Below are positions 57,527 through 64,000 of a stretch of 64,000 bases of DNA, piece by piece (positions within the stretch are counted from its first letter, which is position 1; each line of letters opens with the position of its first letter). Position numbers and translations under genes: made by a program. The notes under the pieces are model-generated. The model saw only the letters and a list, made by a program, of their open reading frames with translations. It did no database searches and was not told the DNA's origin. The stretch spans positions 124,010 through 188,009 of the forward strand of contig NZ_NOKQ01000217.1 of NCBI RefSeq assembly GCF_002265435.1, written 5' to 3'. This stretch comes from Tetzosporium hominis (GTDB lineage: Bacteria; Bacillota; Bacilli; Bacillales_A; Planococcaceae).

Positions 57527-57885
57527 GAACTCGAATTCCGATATTAAAACTACGCGATACTTTAATTGTTTCCATTCAATGGGAACTAGATGACCAAATG
57601 GCATTATCATTTCAAGAAGATCTTTTAGATAAATTACACACAACAGCAGCGCAAGGCGTTGTCATCGATTTAACATCGATTGACTTTATCGACTCATTCA
57701 TCGCCAAAGTATTAGGAGACGTAATCAGCATGTCTGGTTTAATGGGCGCAAAAGTAGTTATAACGGGTATCCAACCCGCCGTTGCCATCACTCTGATCGA
57801 ACTTGGTATTCGTTTAGAAGATGTTTCTACAGCGCTCGATTTAGAAAATGGATTGGAAAAACTTGAACGAGAATTGGAGGACTAA
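57523..57885 (+). CDS. rsbS: Stressosome scaffold RsbS
   Basis: RsbS is the STAS-domain scaffold of the stressosome and antagonist of RsbT. The 120-residue protein has [19 protein letters not shown] and the phosphorylation loop [18 protein letters not shown] with the conserved serine at about residue 58. Phosphorylation by RsbT frees RsbT to activate RsbU. It overlaps rsbR (ATGA) and is followed after six bases by rsbT. Confidence 0.95.
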   Translation: MRTRIPILKLRDTLIVSIQWELDDQMALSFQEDLLDKLHTTAAQGVVIDLTSIDFIDSFIAKVLGDVISMSGLMGAKVVITGIQPAVAITLIELGIRLEDVSTALDLENGLEKLERELED

Positions 57886-57891
57886 TCCATT

Positions 57892-58293
57892 ATGAGCATA
57901 GAGTCTTCTGTAGATATCATTACGGAATGGGATATCGTTGCAGCGAGACAGCTTGGACGTAACGAGGCAAAGGAAGTAGGTTTCGGAACAGTGGACCAGG
58001 CTAGGATCACAACTGCGATAAGTGAACTTGCCCGTAATATATACTTATATGCCGGTAAAGGCAAAATTACAATTGAACGGATAGCTGATGGGGCAATGAA
58101 AGGAATTGTCATCATTGCAGCCGACCAAGGACCAGGAATCCCTGATTTGAGAAAAGTGATGGAAGATGGGTATACCACTTCCGGAGGATTAGGTGCTGGA
58201 ATGCCAGGGGTCAAGCGATTGATGGATGATTTTAAAGTGGATACTGAGGTAGGAGTAGGGACGACGATTACAGCCACAAAATGGCTGCGGTAA
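57892..58293 (+). CDS. rsbT: Serine/threonine kinase and switch protein RsbT
   Basis: RsbT phosphorylates RsbR and RsbS and, once released, binds and activates the RsbU phosphatase. The 133-residue GHKL-fold kinase has the N-box TTAISELARNIYLYAG, the G1 box IIAADQGPGIPD and the G2 box SGGLGAGMPGVKRLMDDF with nucleotide-binding glycines. GGAGGA precedes the ATG at 57892. Confidence 0.96.
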   Translation: MSIESSVDIITEWDIVAARQLGRNEAKEVGFGTVDQARITTAISELARNIYLYAGKGKITIERIADGAMKGIVIIAADQGPGIPDLRKVMEDGYTTSGGLGAGMPGVKRLMDDFKVDTEVGVGTTITATKWLR

Positions 58294-58306
58294 GGAGTGA
58301 AATCGA

Positions 58307-59308
58307 ATGCCTCAAGAAGTAGAAAGGCAGTATAAAGCGATTTTGCGAAACTATTTAGAACAGCAAAATGAGCTCAACCTCTATGAGGGACAGACCTTCA
58401 GTAAACAGCTGATTCAAAAGAATATCTCACCGGAAGAGATGATCGGAATACATAGAGCCGCTTTAGAAGAGGTTGTATCGGATATACCGGAAACGATAGA
58501 TCATTCCTTTGATTTGTTAATAGAAGTAATGGTTCGCTATGGTCTTGCGCTTCACGAACATCAAAACTTAATCCAAAAACAAGAGAATTTCCGAATTGAA
58601 ATGGACCTTGCTGCCAATGTTCAACGAACGTTATTAAAAACGACAGTTCCTGAACTAGATGGACTGGACATCGGCATGCTGTCAGTTCCCGCCAAAGAGA
58701 TGAACGGTGACTACGTCCATTTCCTTTCAGATTCTCACTCTGTTGGTATTGGAGTAGCGGATGTCATCGGTAAAGGGATACCCGCTGCTCTTTGCATGTC
58801 CATGATTAAAAATGGAATGGATAGTGTAGACGGGGCTCATGTGGATCCAGCAATCGTATTAGATGTCATTAATCGTATTGTAGAACGCAGTGTTACGGAT
58901 TCTATGTTCGTTTCCATGATTTATGGAAGTTACGATGTTACAACACACACCTTTACTTATGCATCCGCTGGTCACGAACCAGCCCTCCACTATTCCGTGC
59001 GGGAAGGGGCTTTCCATGAGCTTTTCGTAAAAGGGTTACTCCTTGGTGTTCTCCCACAAACCACGTATCAATCACAAGCAGTTCAGCTTGAAAAAGATGA
59101 TTTTGTAGTGTTGATGACAGATGGTGTGACAGAATGCCGTTCCCAAGATGGGTTCATTGAAATGGAAAAAGTGATGCAGATCATCGAAGACGTGAAAACG
59201 GAGTCTGCGCAAGAGATGGTAGAGTACGTATATAAGGAATTGATATTGTTACAGGATTTTGAACTTCGTGACGATTTCACACTTGTGATTATAAAAAGAG
59301 CGGTATAA
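58307..59308 (+). CDS. rsbU: PP2C-type phosphatase RsbU
   Basis: RsbU dephosphorylates RsbV-P, so that RsbV can sequester the anti-sigma factor RsbW. The 333-residue protein has an N-terminal RsbT-binding helical domain (about 1–85) and a C-terminal PP2C-type domain with GDYVHFLSD, GIGVADVIGKGIPAALCMSM (metal-binding Asp) and VLMTDGVTECRS. GTAAGGAG precedes the ATG. A sigma-B promoter begins three bases after its stop. Confidence 0.96.
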   Translation: MPQEVERQYKAILRNYLEQQNELNLYEGQTFSKQLIQKNISPEEMIGIHRAALEEVVSDIPETIDHSFDLLIEVMVRYGLALHEHQNLIQKQENFRIEMDLAANVQRTLLKTTVPELDGLDIGMLSVPAKEMNGDYVHFLSDSHSVGIGVADVIGKGIPAALCMSMIKNGMDSVDGAHVDPAIVLDVINRIVERSVTDSMFVSMIYGSYDVTTHTFTYASAGHEPALHYSVREGAFHELFVKGLLLGVLPQTTYQSQAVQLEKDDFVVLMTDGVTECRSQDGFIEMEKVMQIIEDVKTESAQEMVEYVYKELILLQDFELRDDFTLVIIKRAV

Positions 59309-59310
59309 AT

Positions 59311-59337
59311 GTTTACACTACCGAAACACAAGGGTAT
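59311..59337 (+). promoter_or_regulatory. Sigma-B autoregulatory promoter before rsbV
   Basis: GTTTAC (59311–59316), 15-bp spacer, GGGTAT (59332–59337). In B. subtilis the sigma-B promoter of this operon lies at the same place, upstream of rsbV-rsbW-sigB-rsbX. Confidence 0.85.
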
Positions 59338-59377
59338 AGACCGTTAAATATATATAGTAGACAAGGGGAAAAATGAC

Positions 59378-59707
59378 ATGAACATTTCAGTAGACTTACA
59401 AAATGAAGATAATAAAGTAATAGGATTTATTGAAGGTGAGATTGACGCGTTTACTGCGCCGATGCTACGCGAAAAATTAGCAGAAATCACTTTGGAAGAT
59501 TCCAAAGAAATCGTATTGGATCTTTCTGAAGTATCCTATATGGATTCCACGGGACTAGGTGTCTTCGTAGGATTCTTTAAAACTGTAAAATCTGAAAATG
59601 CTAAATTGAAACTAACGGGACTCTCTTCACGGTTAAAGCGCCTTTTTGACATCACGGGTCTTGGAGAGATCATGGACATAGAATCATCAACAGGAGAGGT
59701 GAAGTGA
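59378..59707 (+). CDS. rsbV: Anti-anti-sigma factor RsbV
   Basis: RsbV binds RsbW and frees SigB when it is unphosphorylated. The 109-residue STAS protein has GEIDAFTAPMLREKL near residues 20–34 and VLDLSEVSYMDSTGLGVFV near 46–64, with the RsbW-phosphorylated serine in MDSTG. AAGGGG precedes the ATG. It is the first gene of the sigma-B-controlled part of the operon, 41 bases after the sigma-B promoter. Confidence 0.96.
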   Translation: MNISVDLQNEDNKVIGFIEGEIDAFTAPMLREKLAEITLEDSKEIVLDLSEVSYMDSTGLGVFVGFFKTVKSENAKLKLTGLSSRLKRLFDITGLGEIMDIESSTGEVK

Positions 59708-59709
59708 AG

Positions 59710-60180
59710 ATGAAGCCATTTGATTATGTAGAAATACGTGTTCCAGCTAAAACTCAATTCGTCAGTGTGGCTCGTCTAACAATTTCGGGTCTTGCCAATC
59801 GTCTCGGATTTTCATATGACGACATTGAAGATGTTAAGATTGCAGCATCAGAAGCGATTACAAATGCTGTTCAACATGCTTATGCAGAAGACGAAGAAGG
59901 AGAAGTTGTCATCGGCTGTGCCCTCTATGATGAAAAAATGGAGATAATGGTTGCAGATCACGGCAAAAGCTTCGACTTCCAAGAAACTCGCGCTAAACTA
60001 GGACCCTACTCAGACACGGAGGAAGTATCTTTTATGCGTGAAGGAGGCCTTGGACTCTACCTGATTGAAACGCTCATGGATGAAGTGAAAGTTCATCATC
60101 AAGAAGGTGTTACGATCTTTATGACGAAAAACGTCGGATCAGAGCAGGTGAACGGAAATGTCGAAAACGTCTCATCTTAA
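59710..60180 (+). CDS. rsbW: Anti-sigma factor and kinase RsbW
   Basis: RsbW holds SigB inactive and phosphorylates RsbV. The 156-residue GHKL kinase has AASEAITNAVQHAY (N-box) near residue 50–63, VADHGKSFDF (G1) and MREGGLGLYLIETLMDEV (G2). I chose the ATG at 59710, nine bases after AGGAG; an in-frame GTG at 59704 is closer to that site than usual. The 3' end overlaps sigB by 23 bases. Confidence 0.95.
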   Translation: MKPFDYVEIRVPAKTQFVSVARLTISGLANRLGFSYDDIEDVKIAASEAITNAVQHAYAEDEEGEVVIGCALYDEKMEIMVADHGKSFDFQETRAKLGPYSDTEEVSFMREGGLGLYLIETLMDEVKVHHQEGVTIFMTKNVGSEQVNGNVENVSS

Positions 60181-60943
60181 CCAAGCGTCTAAAGAACAAG
60201 TAATAGAATGGTTGCATGAATATCAAGCGAACCAGTCTGAAGAAGCACAAACTAACTTAGTTTTACACTACAAACGCCTAGTCGAATCCATTGCTCGAAA
60301 ATATTCAAATGGGAAGTCCCATCACGAAGATATTGCACAGGTAGGCATGCTTGGGCTCTTAGGTGCTATGAAACGGTATGATGACAGTTTCGGTCGCAGC
60401 TTTGAGGCTTTTGCGGTGCCTACCATTATTGGTGAGATTAAACGGTTTTTACGAGACAAAACATGGGCTGTCCATGTACCTCGTCGTATTAAAGAACTAG
60501 GACCTCGCATTCGTACGGCTGCTGAAGAACTGACGACACAGCTTCAACGTTCCCCACAAGTGGCAGAAATCGCCGCTTATCTGGAAGTTGATGTAGAAGA
60601 TGTGCTGGAAGCTATGGAGATGGGTAAGAGCTATCAAGCGCTATCTATGGACCATTCGCTTGAAGCAGATTCAGAAGGTAGTACGATCACGTTATTCGAT
60701 GTCATCGGTCAAGAAGATAGCGAATTTGAAAAAACCGATCAACGTATGTTGGTTGCCAATGCATTGAAGTATCTTTCTGATCGTGAAAAAGAAGTGATTC
60801 AACTTACATATATCGAGCAGCTTAGCCAGAAAGATGCTGGTGAGCGCCTGGGTATTTCGCAAATGCATGTTTCCCGTATCCAGCGCAAAGCGATTAAAAA
60901 GCTGCAAGATGCCATTCTCTCAGCAGGTGGAATGGACGAGTGA
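60158..60943 (+). CDS. sigB: General stress sigma factor SigB
   Basis: SigB directs RNA polymerase to general-stress promoters. The 261-residue sigma-70-family protein has region 2 (YSNGKSHHEDIAQVGMLGLL, then FEAFAVPTIIGEIKRFLRDK for -10 recognition), region 3 (RRIKELGPRIRTAAEELTTQ) and region 4 (LSDREKEVIQLTYIEQLSQK, then DAGERLGISQMHVSRIQRKA as helix-turn-helix). AGGTGA lies seven bases before the ATG, inside rsbW. It overlaps rsbX by four bases (GTGA). Confidence 0.97.
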   Translation: MSKTSHLNQASKEQVIEWLHEYQANQSEEAQTNLVLHYKRLVESIARKYSNGKSHHEDIAQVGMLGLLGAMKRYDDSFGRSFEAFAVPTIIGEIKRFLRDKTWAVHVPRRIKELGPRIRTAAEELTTQLQRSPQVAEIAAYLEVDVEDVLEAMEMGKSYQALSMDHSLEADSEGSTITLFDVIGQEDSEFEKTDQRMLVANALKYLSDREKEVIQLTYIEQLSQKDAGERLGISQMHVSRIQRKAIKKLQDAILSAGGMDE

Positions 60944-61548
60944 CTGTAATTGAATCACCTTGGGTCCATGTCCGTGTATATAATGAAGCGAAAGATGGGA
61001 ATCGTCTCTCAGGAGACACTTATTATATAGCGGAACATCCCGACTTCTTTCTTTGCGCCATTGCAGATGGACTAGGAAATGGCCCTGGAGCTAAAGAATC
61101 GGCGGATGTGATCCCACAAATCCTTGCAGAATATGCTGACGAGACGATTGATCAACTACTTGAACGTTGTAATGATGAGATGGTATACAAACGCGGTGCT
61201 GCAGTAGCGTTAGTAAAAGTTGATTACCGACAGCGCACTATATCGTATAGTTGTGTAGGGAATGTCAAATTTTATATGTATCAAAAGAAATTTGATAAAA
61301 TGATTTATCCGCTGCCTGTTATGGGATACCTTTCAGGGAGAAAACAAAAACTTCGCACTCAGACGTATCCGGTCTATGCCGGGGATACATTCGTTCTTCA
61401 TTCAGATGGAGTCATGATTAAAAATCCAAAAGAACTCATCCGTCAGGCGCGCTCGGCAGATCATCTATATGAACGGGTCATGAAAGGGATGGAGTTCGGT
61501 GACGACGCCACTTTCATTGCAGGACGCATTAAATTAAATGAACTCTAA
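60940..61548 (+). CDS. rsbX: Feedback phosphatase RsbX
   Basis: RsbX dephosphorylates RsbS and RsbR and resets the stressosome. The 202-residue PP2C-type protein has CAIADGLGNGPGAKESADVI near residues 37–56 and LHSDGVMI near 146–153, plus GRIKLN at its end. The GTG start at 60940 overlaps the sigB stop. It is the last gene of the operon and is followed by a terminator. Confidence 0.95.
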   Translation: MTVIESPWVHVRVYNEAKDGNRLSGDTYYIAEHPDFFLCAIADGLGNGPGAKESADVIPQILAEYADETIDQLLERCNDEMVYKRGAAVALVKVDYRQRTISYSCVGNVKFYMYQKKFDKMIYPLPVMGYLSGRKQKLRTQTYPVYAGDTFVLHSDGVMIKNPKELIRQARSADHLYERVMKGMEFGDDATFIAGRIKLNEL

Positions 61549-61579
61549 CCTTTTGCCTTGTGGCAAGAGGTTTTTTTGT
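61547..61579 (+). terminator. Terminator of the sigB operon
   Basis: AACCTTTTGCC pairs with GGCAAGAGGTT (one G·U) around TTGT, followed by TTTTTTT; overlaps the rsbX stop codon. Confidence 0.85.
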
Positions 61580-61633
61580 TTGGAATTGAGTATGGTATTC
61601 TAGTGGAGTATCTCAAAAAAAGGACGTGATCCT

Positions 61634-63766
61634 ATGAACCTGTATGAACAAATTTCAAAAGAACTGAAAATCAAAAGCTCGCAAGTCCAACAAGTCATTG
61701 CATTGTTAGAAGATGCGAAGACCGTACCTTTTATTGCTCGCTATAGAAAAGAACAGACGGGCTCATTAGACGAAGTTCAAATTAAAGCGATTGAAGATCG
61801 CTATGCTTATATGAATCAACTAGCTGATCGGAAGCAGGAAGTGCTTCGATCGATTGAAGAGCAAGGCAAACTGACAGATGACTTACGCTCCCAAATTGAA
61901 AAAGCAACGGTACTTCAACGTATAGAAGATATTTACCGCCCTTATAAACAAAAGAAGAGAACGCGCGCAACGATCGCTAAAGAGAAAGGCCTCGAGCCAT
62001 TAGCTCAGGATATTTTAAAATGGCCGAACGCGACAGCAGAATCCTTGGCGAAAGACTACGAGACATCTGAACTTTCAATACAAGATGCTTTAGCAGGTGC
62101 TTCCGATATTTTGGCGGAATTGATTTCAGATGACGCAGAAGTGCGTTCCGCTCTTCGAGAGCATTATAAGAAACACGGTCGAATCGAGACTAAAATCAAA
62201 AAGCAGGCGGACGATGAAAAGTCGGTGTTTGAAATGTACTACGACTATCAAGAAGCCGTATCTAAAATCGTCCCTCACCGGACACTTGCCATTAACCGAG
62301 GAGAGAAAGAAGAAGTGCTTCGAGTCTCTATTGATGTGGACAACGAGCAAGTGAGCCGCCTGATTGCTAAGTCCTGGGCTCCGAAATCTGGTCATCCTCT
62401 GGAAAGCTATATGGCTTCCGTAATCGCAGATGCATGGAAACGCCTTCTTCATCCAGCGCTTGAACGAGAGATTCGCAATGAACTTACAGAAGTTGCAGAA
62501 GAACAAGCTATTCATATCTTTGCTGAGAACTTGAAGAGTCTGTTATTACAACCGCCTATCAAGGGCAAAATGATTTTAGGAGTGGACCCGGCATTCCGTA
62601 CAGGATGCAAGCTAGCTGTCATTGACGCTTCAGGGAAAGTTCTGAAGATCGATGCCATCTATCCTCATCCACCTGTTCGGAAGCTACAAGAGGCTGAGCA
62701 GAAGATAGCAAGCCTTTTAACAACGTATCCTATATCTCTCATCGCAATAGGAAATGGAACGGCTTCTCGTGAGACGGAGCAGTTCATTGCATCTTGTCTC
62801 CAAAAGACATCGAGTGAAGCAGCATATGTCATCGTCAATGAAGCAGGTGCATCTGTTTACTCCGCATCCGATACTGCACGCCAAGAGTTCCCGGACTTGC
62901 AAGTAGAGCAACGCAGCGCAGTCTCTATCGCACGTCGATTGCAAGATCCGCTGTCAGAGCTTGTGAAGATTGAACCGAAAGCGGTTGGAGTAGGTCAGTA
63001 CCAACACGACGTTTCTCAAAAGAAACTTTCCGATTCCCTTCACTTTGTCGTAGAGACAGCAGTGAACCAGGTCGGTGTGGACGTCAATACAGCATCCGCC
63101 TCGCTACTACAATATGTAGCAGGACTTTCTCGGGCTGTCGCAGAAAATGTTGTAGCGCTTCGTGACGAGAAAGGGACGTTCACCTCTCGTGCTCAGTTGA
63201 AGAAAGTTCCTCGACTTGGTGCAAAAACTTATGAACAAGCGATTGGATTCTTGCGTGTCCCAGAAGCGAAGAACCCACTAGATAAAACAGCGATTCACCC
63301 TGAGAGCTATACTGCAGCTGAAGAAATCATCACTCGAGCTGGACTGACACTCAAACAAATTGGCACTAAAGAAGCACAAGAGGCATTGCAGAACGTCACT
63401 TACGATCCTTCTATTGGTATCGGGAAAGAAACGTTCAAAGATATCGTAGATGCTCTGAAGCGTCCAATGCGTGATCCCCGTGATGCGTTCCCTCAGCCAT
63501 TGCTGAAGACGGATGTCCTCAAAATGGAGGACCTGCAAAAAGGAATGGAACTTCAAGGGACTGTCCGAAACGTAGTAGATTTTGGAGCATTCGTCGATAT
63601 TGGAGTGAAGCAAGACGGACTAGTGCATATCTCGAAGCTTAAAAAAGGATTCGTTCGTCATCCTCTTGAAGTGGTGGCATTAGGCGATATCGTCACGGTA
63701 TGGATCGACGATGTGTCTGTAGAAAAAGGACGAGTTTCCTTAACTATGATTCAACCCGGGGTCTGA
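61634..63766 (+). CDS. tex: RNA-binding protein Tex/YdcI
   Basis: Tex is a conserved nucleic-acid-binding protein related to the core of eukaryotic Spt6. The 710-residue protein has an N-terminal helical Tex domain (VPFIARYRKEQTGSLDEVQI near residue 30–49), a YqgF/RNase H-like domain (ILGVDPAFRTGCKLAVIDASG near 314–334, then IGNGTASRETEQFI), helix-hairpin-helix motifs (VGQYQHDV and GLSRAVAENVVALRDEKGTF), and a C-terminal S1 domain (about 640–708: GTVRNVVDFGAFVDIGVKQD, VHISKL). Location after rsbX is the same as in B. subtilis. AAAAAAAGGACG precedes the ATG. Confidence 0.95.
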   Translation: MNLYEQISKELKIKSSQVQQVIALLEDAKTVPFIARYRKEQTGSLDEVQIKAIEDRYAYMNQLADRKQEVLRSIEEQGKLTDDLRSQIEKATVLQRIEDIYRPYKQKKRTRATIAKEKGLEPLAQDILKWPNATAESLAKDYETSELSIQDALAGASDILAELISDDAEVRSALREHYKKHGRIETKIKKQADDEKSVFEMYYDYQEAVSKIVPHRTLAINRGEKEEVLRVSIDVDNEQVSRLIAKSWAPKSGHPLESYMASVIADAWKRLLHPALEREIRNELTEVAEEQAIHIFAENLKSLLLQPPIKGKMILGVDPAFRTGCKLAVIDASGKVLKIDAIYPHPPVRKLQEAEQKIASLLTTYPISLIAIGNGTASRETEQFIASCLQKTSSEAAYVIVNEAGASVYSASDTARQEFPDLQVEQRSAVSIARRLQDPLSELVKIEPKAVGVGQYQHDVSQKKLSDSLHFVVETAVNQVGVDVNTASASLLQYVAGLSRAVAENVVALRDEKGTFTSRAQLKKVPRLGAKTYEQAIGFLRVPEAKNPLDKTAIHPESYTAAEEIITRAGLTLKQIGTKEAQEALQNVTYDPSIGIGKETFKDIVDALKRPMRDPRDAFPQPLLKTDVLKMEDLQKGMELQGTVRNVVDFGAFVDIGVKQDGLVHISKLKKGFVRHPLEVVALGDIVTVWIDDVSVEKGRVSLTMIQPGV

Positions 63767-63784
63767 TGGAGAAGGAGAAGGTAG

Positions 63785-64000
63785 ATGAACGAACAGCAAC
63801 TGCAACAATTAACTGAACATCTTTCGATTACTTTTTTTCATAAACCGTTTTTACACAGCGCCCGTTTCAATGCTCGTTTGCGAACAACTGGAGGCCGTTA
63901 TTTGCTCAGCACTCACGACATTGAAATAAATCCACTTTACTTAGAGGTGGGTGAGGATGAAATTGTAGGAATTATTAAACACGAGCTGTGTCATTATCAT
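63785..64000 (+). CDS. ydcK: SprT-like zinc metalloprotease-related protein, 3' truncated by window
   Basis: The first 72 residues of a SprT-family protein, continuing past the window end. It resembles B. subtilis Ydc[41 protein letters not shown], and the zinc-binding motif [10 protein letters not shown] (HExxH-type with His-Glu and His) at the end of the window. SprT proteins are suspected DNA-protein crosslink proteases or metal chaperones. AAGGAGAAGG precedes the ATG; the gene follows tex by 18 bases and is probably cotranscribed, as in relatives. Confidence 0.9.
   Translation, partial: MNEQQLQQLTEHLSITFFHKPFLHSARFNARLRTTGGRYLLSTHDIEINPLYLEVGEDEIVGIIKHELCHYH

Noticed and set aside
1-64000. 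tRNA, rRNA, CRISPR array, insertion sequence, prophage or known riboswitch
   Set aside because: Looked for cloverleaf ends, regular spaced repeats, transposase motifs and known riboswitch cores; nothing convincing was seen by eye.

Overview
The window is a contiguous piece of a low-GC Gram-positive chromosome. Strong AGGAGG-type ribosome binding sites, many GTG and TTG starts, and the block rodA–(unknown)–ddl–murF–cshA–ydbS–ydbT–rhomboid–acpS–ydcC–alr–ndoAI/ndoA–rsbRSTUVW–sigB–rsbX–tex–ydcK, which follows the Bacillus subtilis order, point to Bacillales. The protein flavour suggests Planococcaceae (Planococcus/Sporosarcina-like); the genus is an inference. No rRNA, tRNA, CRISPR array, insertion sequence or prophage was seen. 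Most genes end in clear intrinsic terminators, often shared between convergent genes.

Layout. 0–2.5 kb: the end of a ferric-siderophore ABC importer (YclOPQ type). 2.5–4.8 kb: PAP2 phosphatase, a family-4-like uracil-DNA glycosylase without cysteines, and a ZIP transporter. 4.8–10.9 kb: thrC-thrB without hom, niaP, an acyl-CoA transferase, a 3-methyladenine glycosylase and a DUF7662-GNAT fusion. 11–15.7 kb: ppaC, a FrnE-like DsbA protein, an AGCS symporter and a glutamate dehydrogenase. 15.7–24.6 kb: divergent yceI/HxlR pair, murB, penicillin acylase-like hydrolase, tandem GNAT, a 51-aa lmo0937-family protein, mntR-cvfB, and a DUF1002 protein. 24.6–36.4 kb: glyoxalase-fold dioxygenase, several acetyltransferases, a lipid kinase, an AraC regulator, yidC2, a VanY-like carboxypeptidase, cls and tcyP. 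36.4–40.2 kb: a TPR-XRE regulator divergent from an MFS exporter, with two matching palindromes over two promoters, then a second MFS exporter. 40.3–43.3 kb: csoR-copZ-copA. 43.5–64 kb: the conserved cell-wall/RNA-helicase/stress block, ending in a partial ydcK.

How parts work together. The last 8 kb hold the complete general stress switch: RsbR/RsbS stressosome, RsbT kinase, RsbU phosphatase, RsbV/RsbW partner switch, SigB and the RsbX feedback phosphatase, with a sigma-B-type promoter before rsbV. The same signature (GTTT, 14–15 bp, GGGTAT) appears before the PAP2 gene, the AGCS symporter, the lmo0937-family gene and a small YtxH-like gene, giving a provisional local sigma-B regulon.

Most unusual observations: (i) a dispersed ~105–110 bp hairpin repeat in three intergenic copies, two of them bracketed by direct repeats; (ii) a long cshA leader with an early intrinsic terminator and an 11-bp perfect inverted repeat enclosing the ribosome binding site and start codon; (iii) the compact TPR-XRE/MFS divergon; (iv) ydcC reduced to its two ends by an internal deletion; (v) a MazE-type antitoxin with a shortened, diverged DNA-binding half next to a palindrome. 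None of these was tested by computation; all come from reading the sequence.
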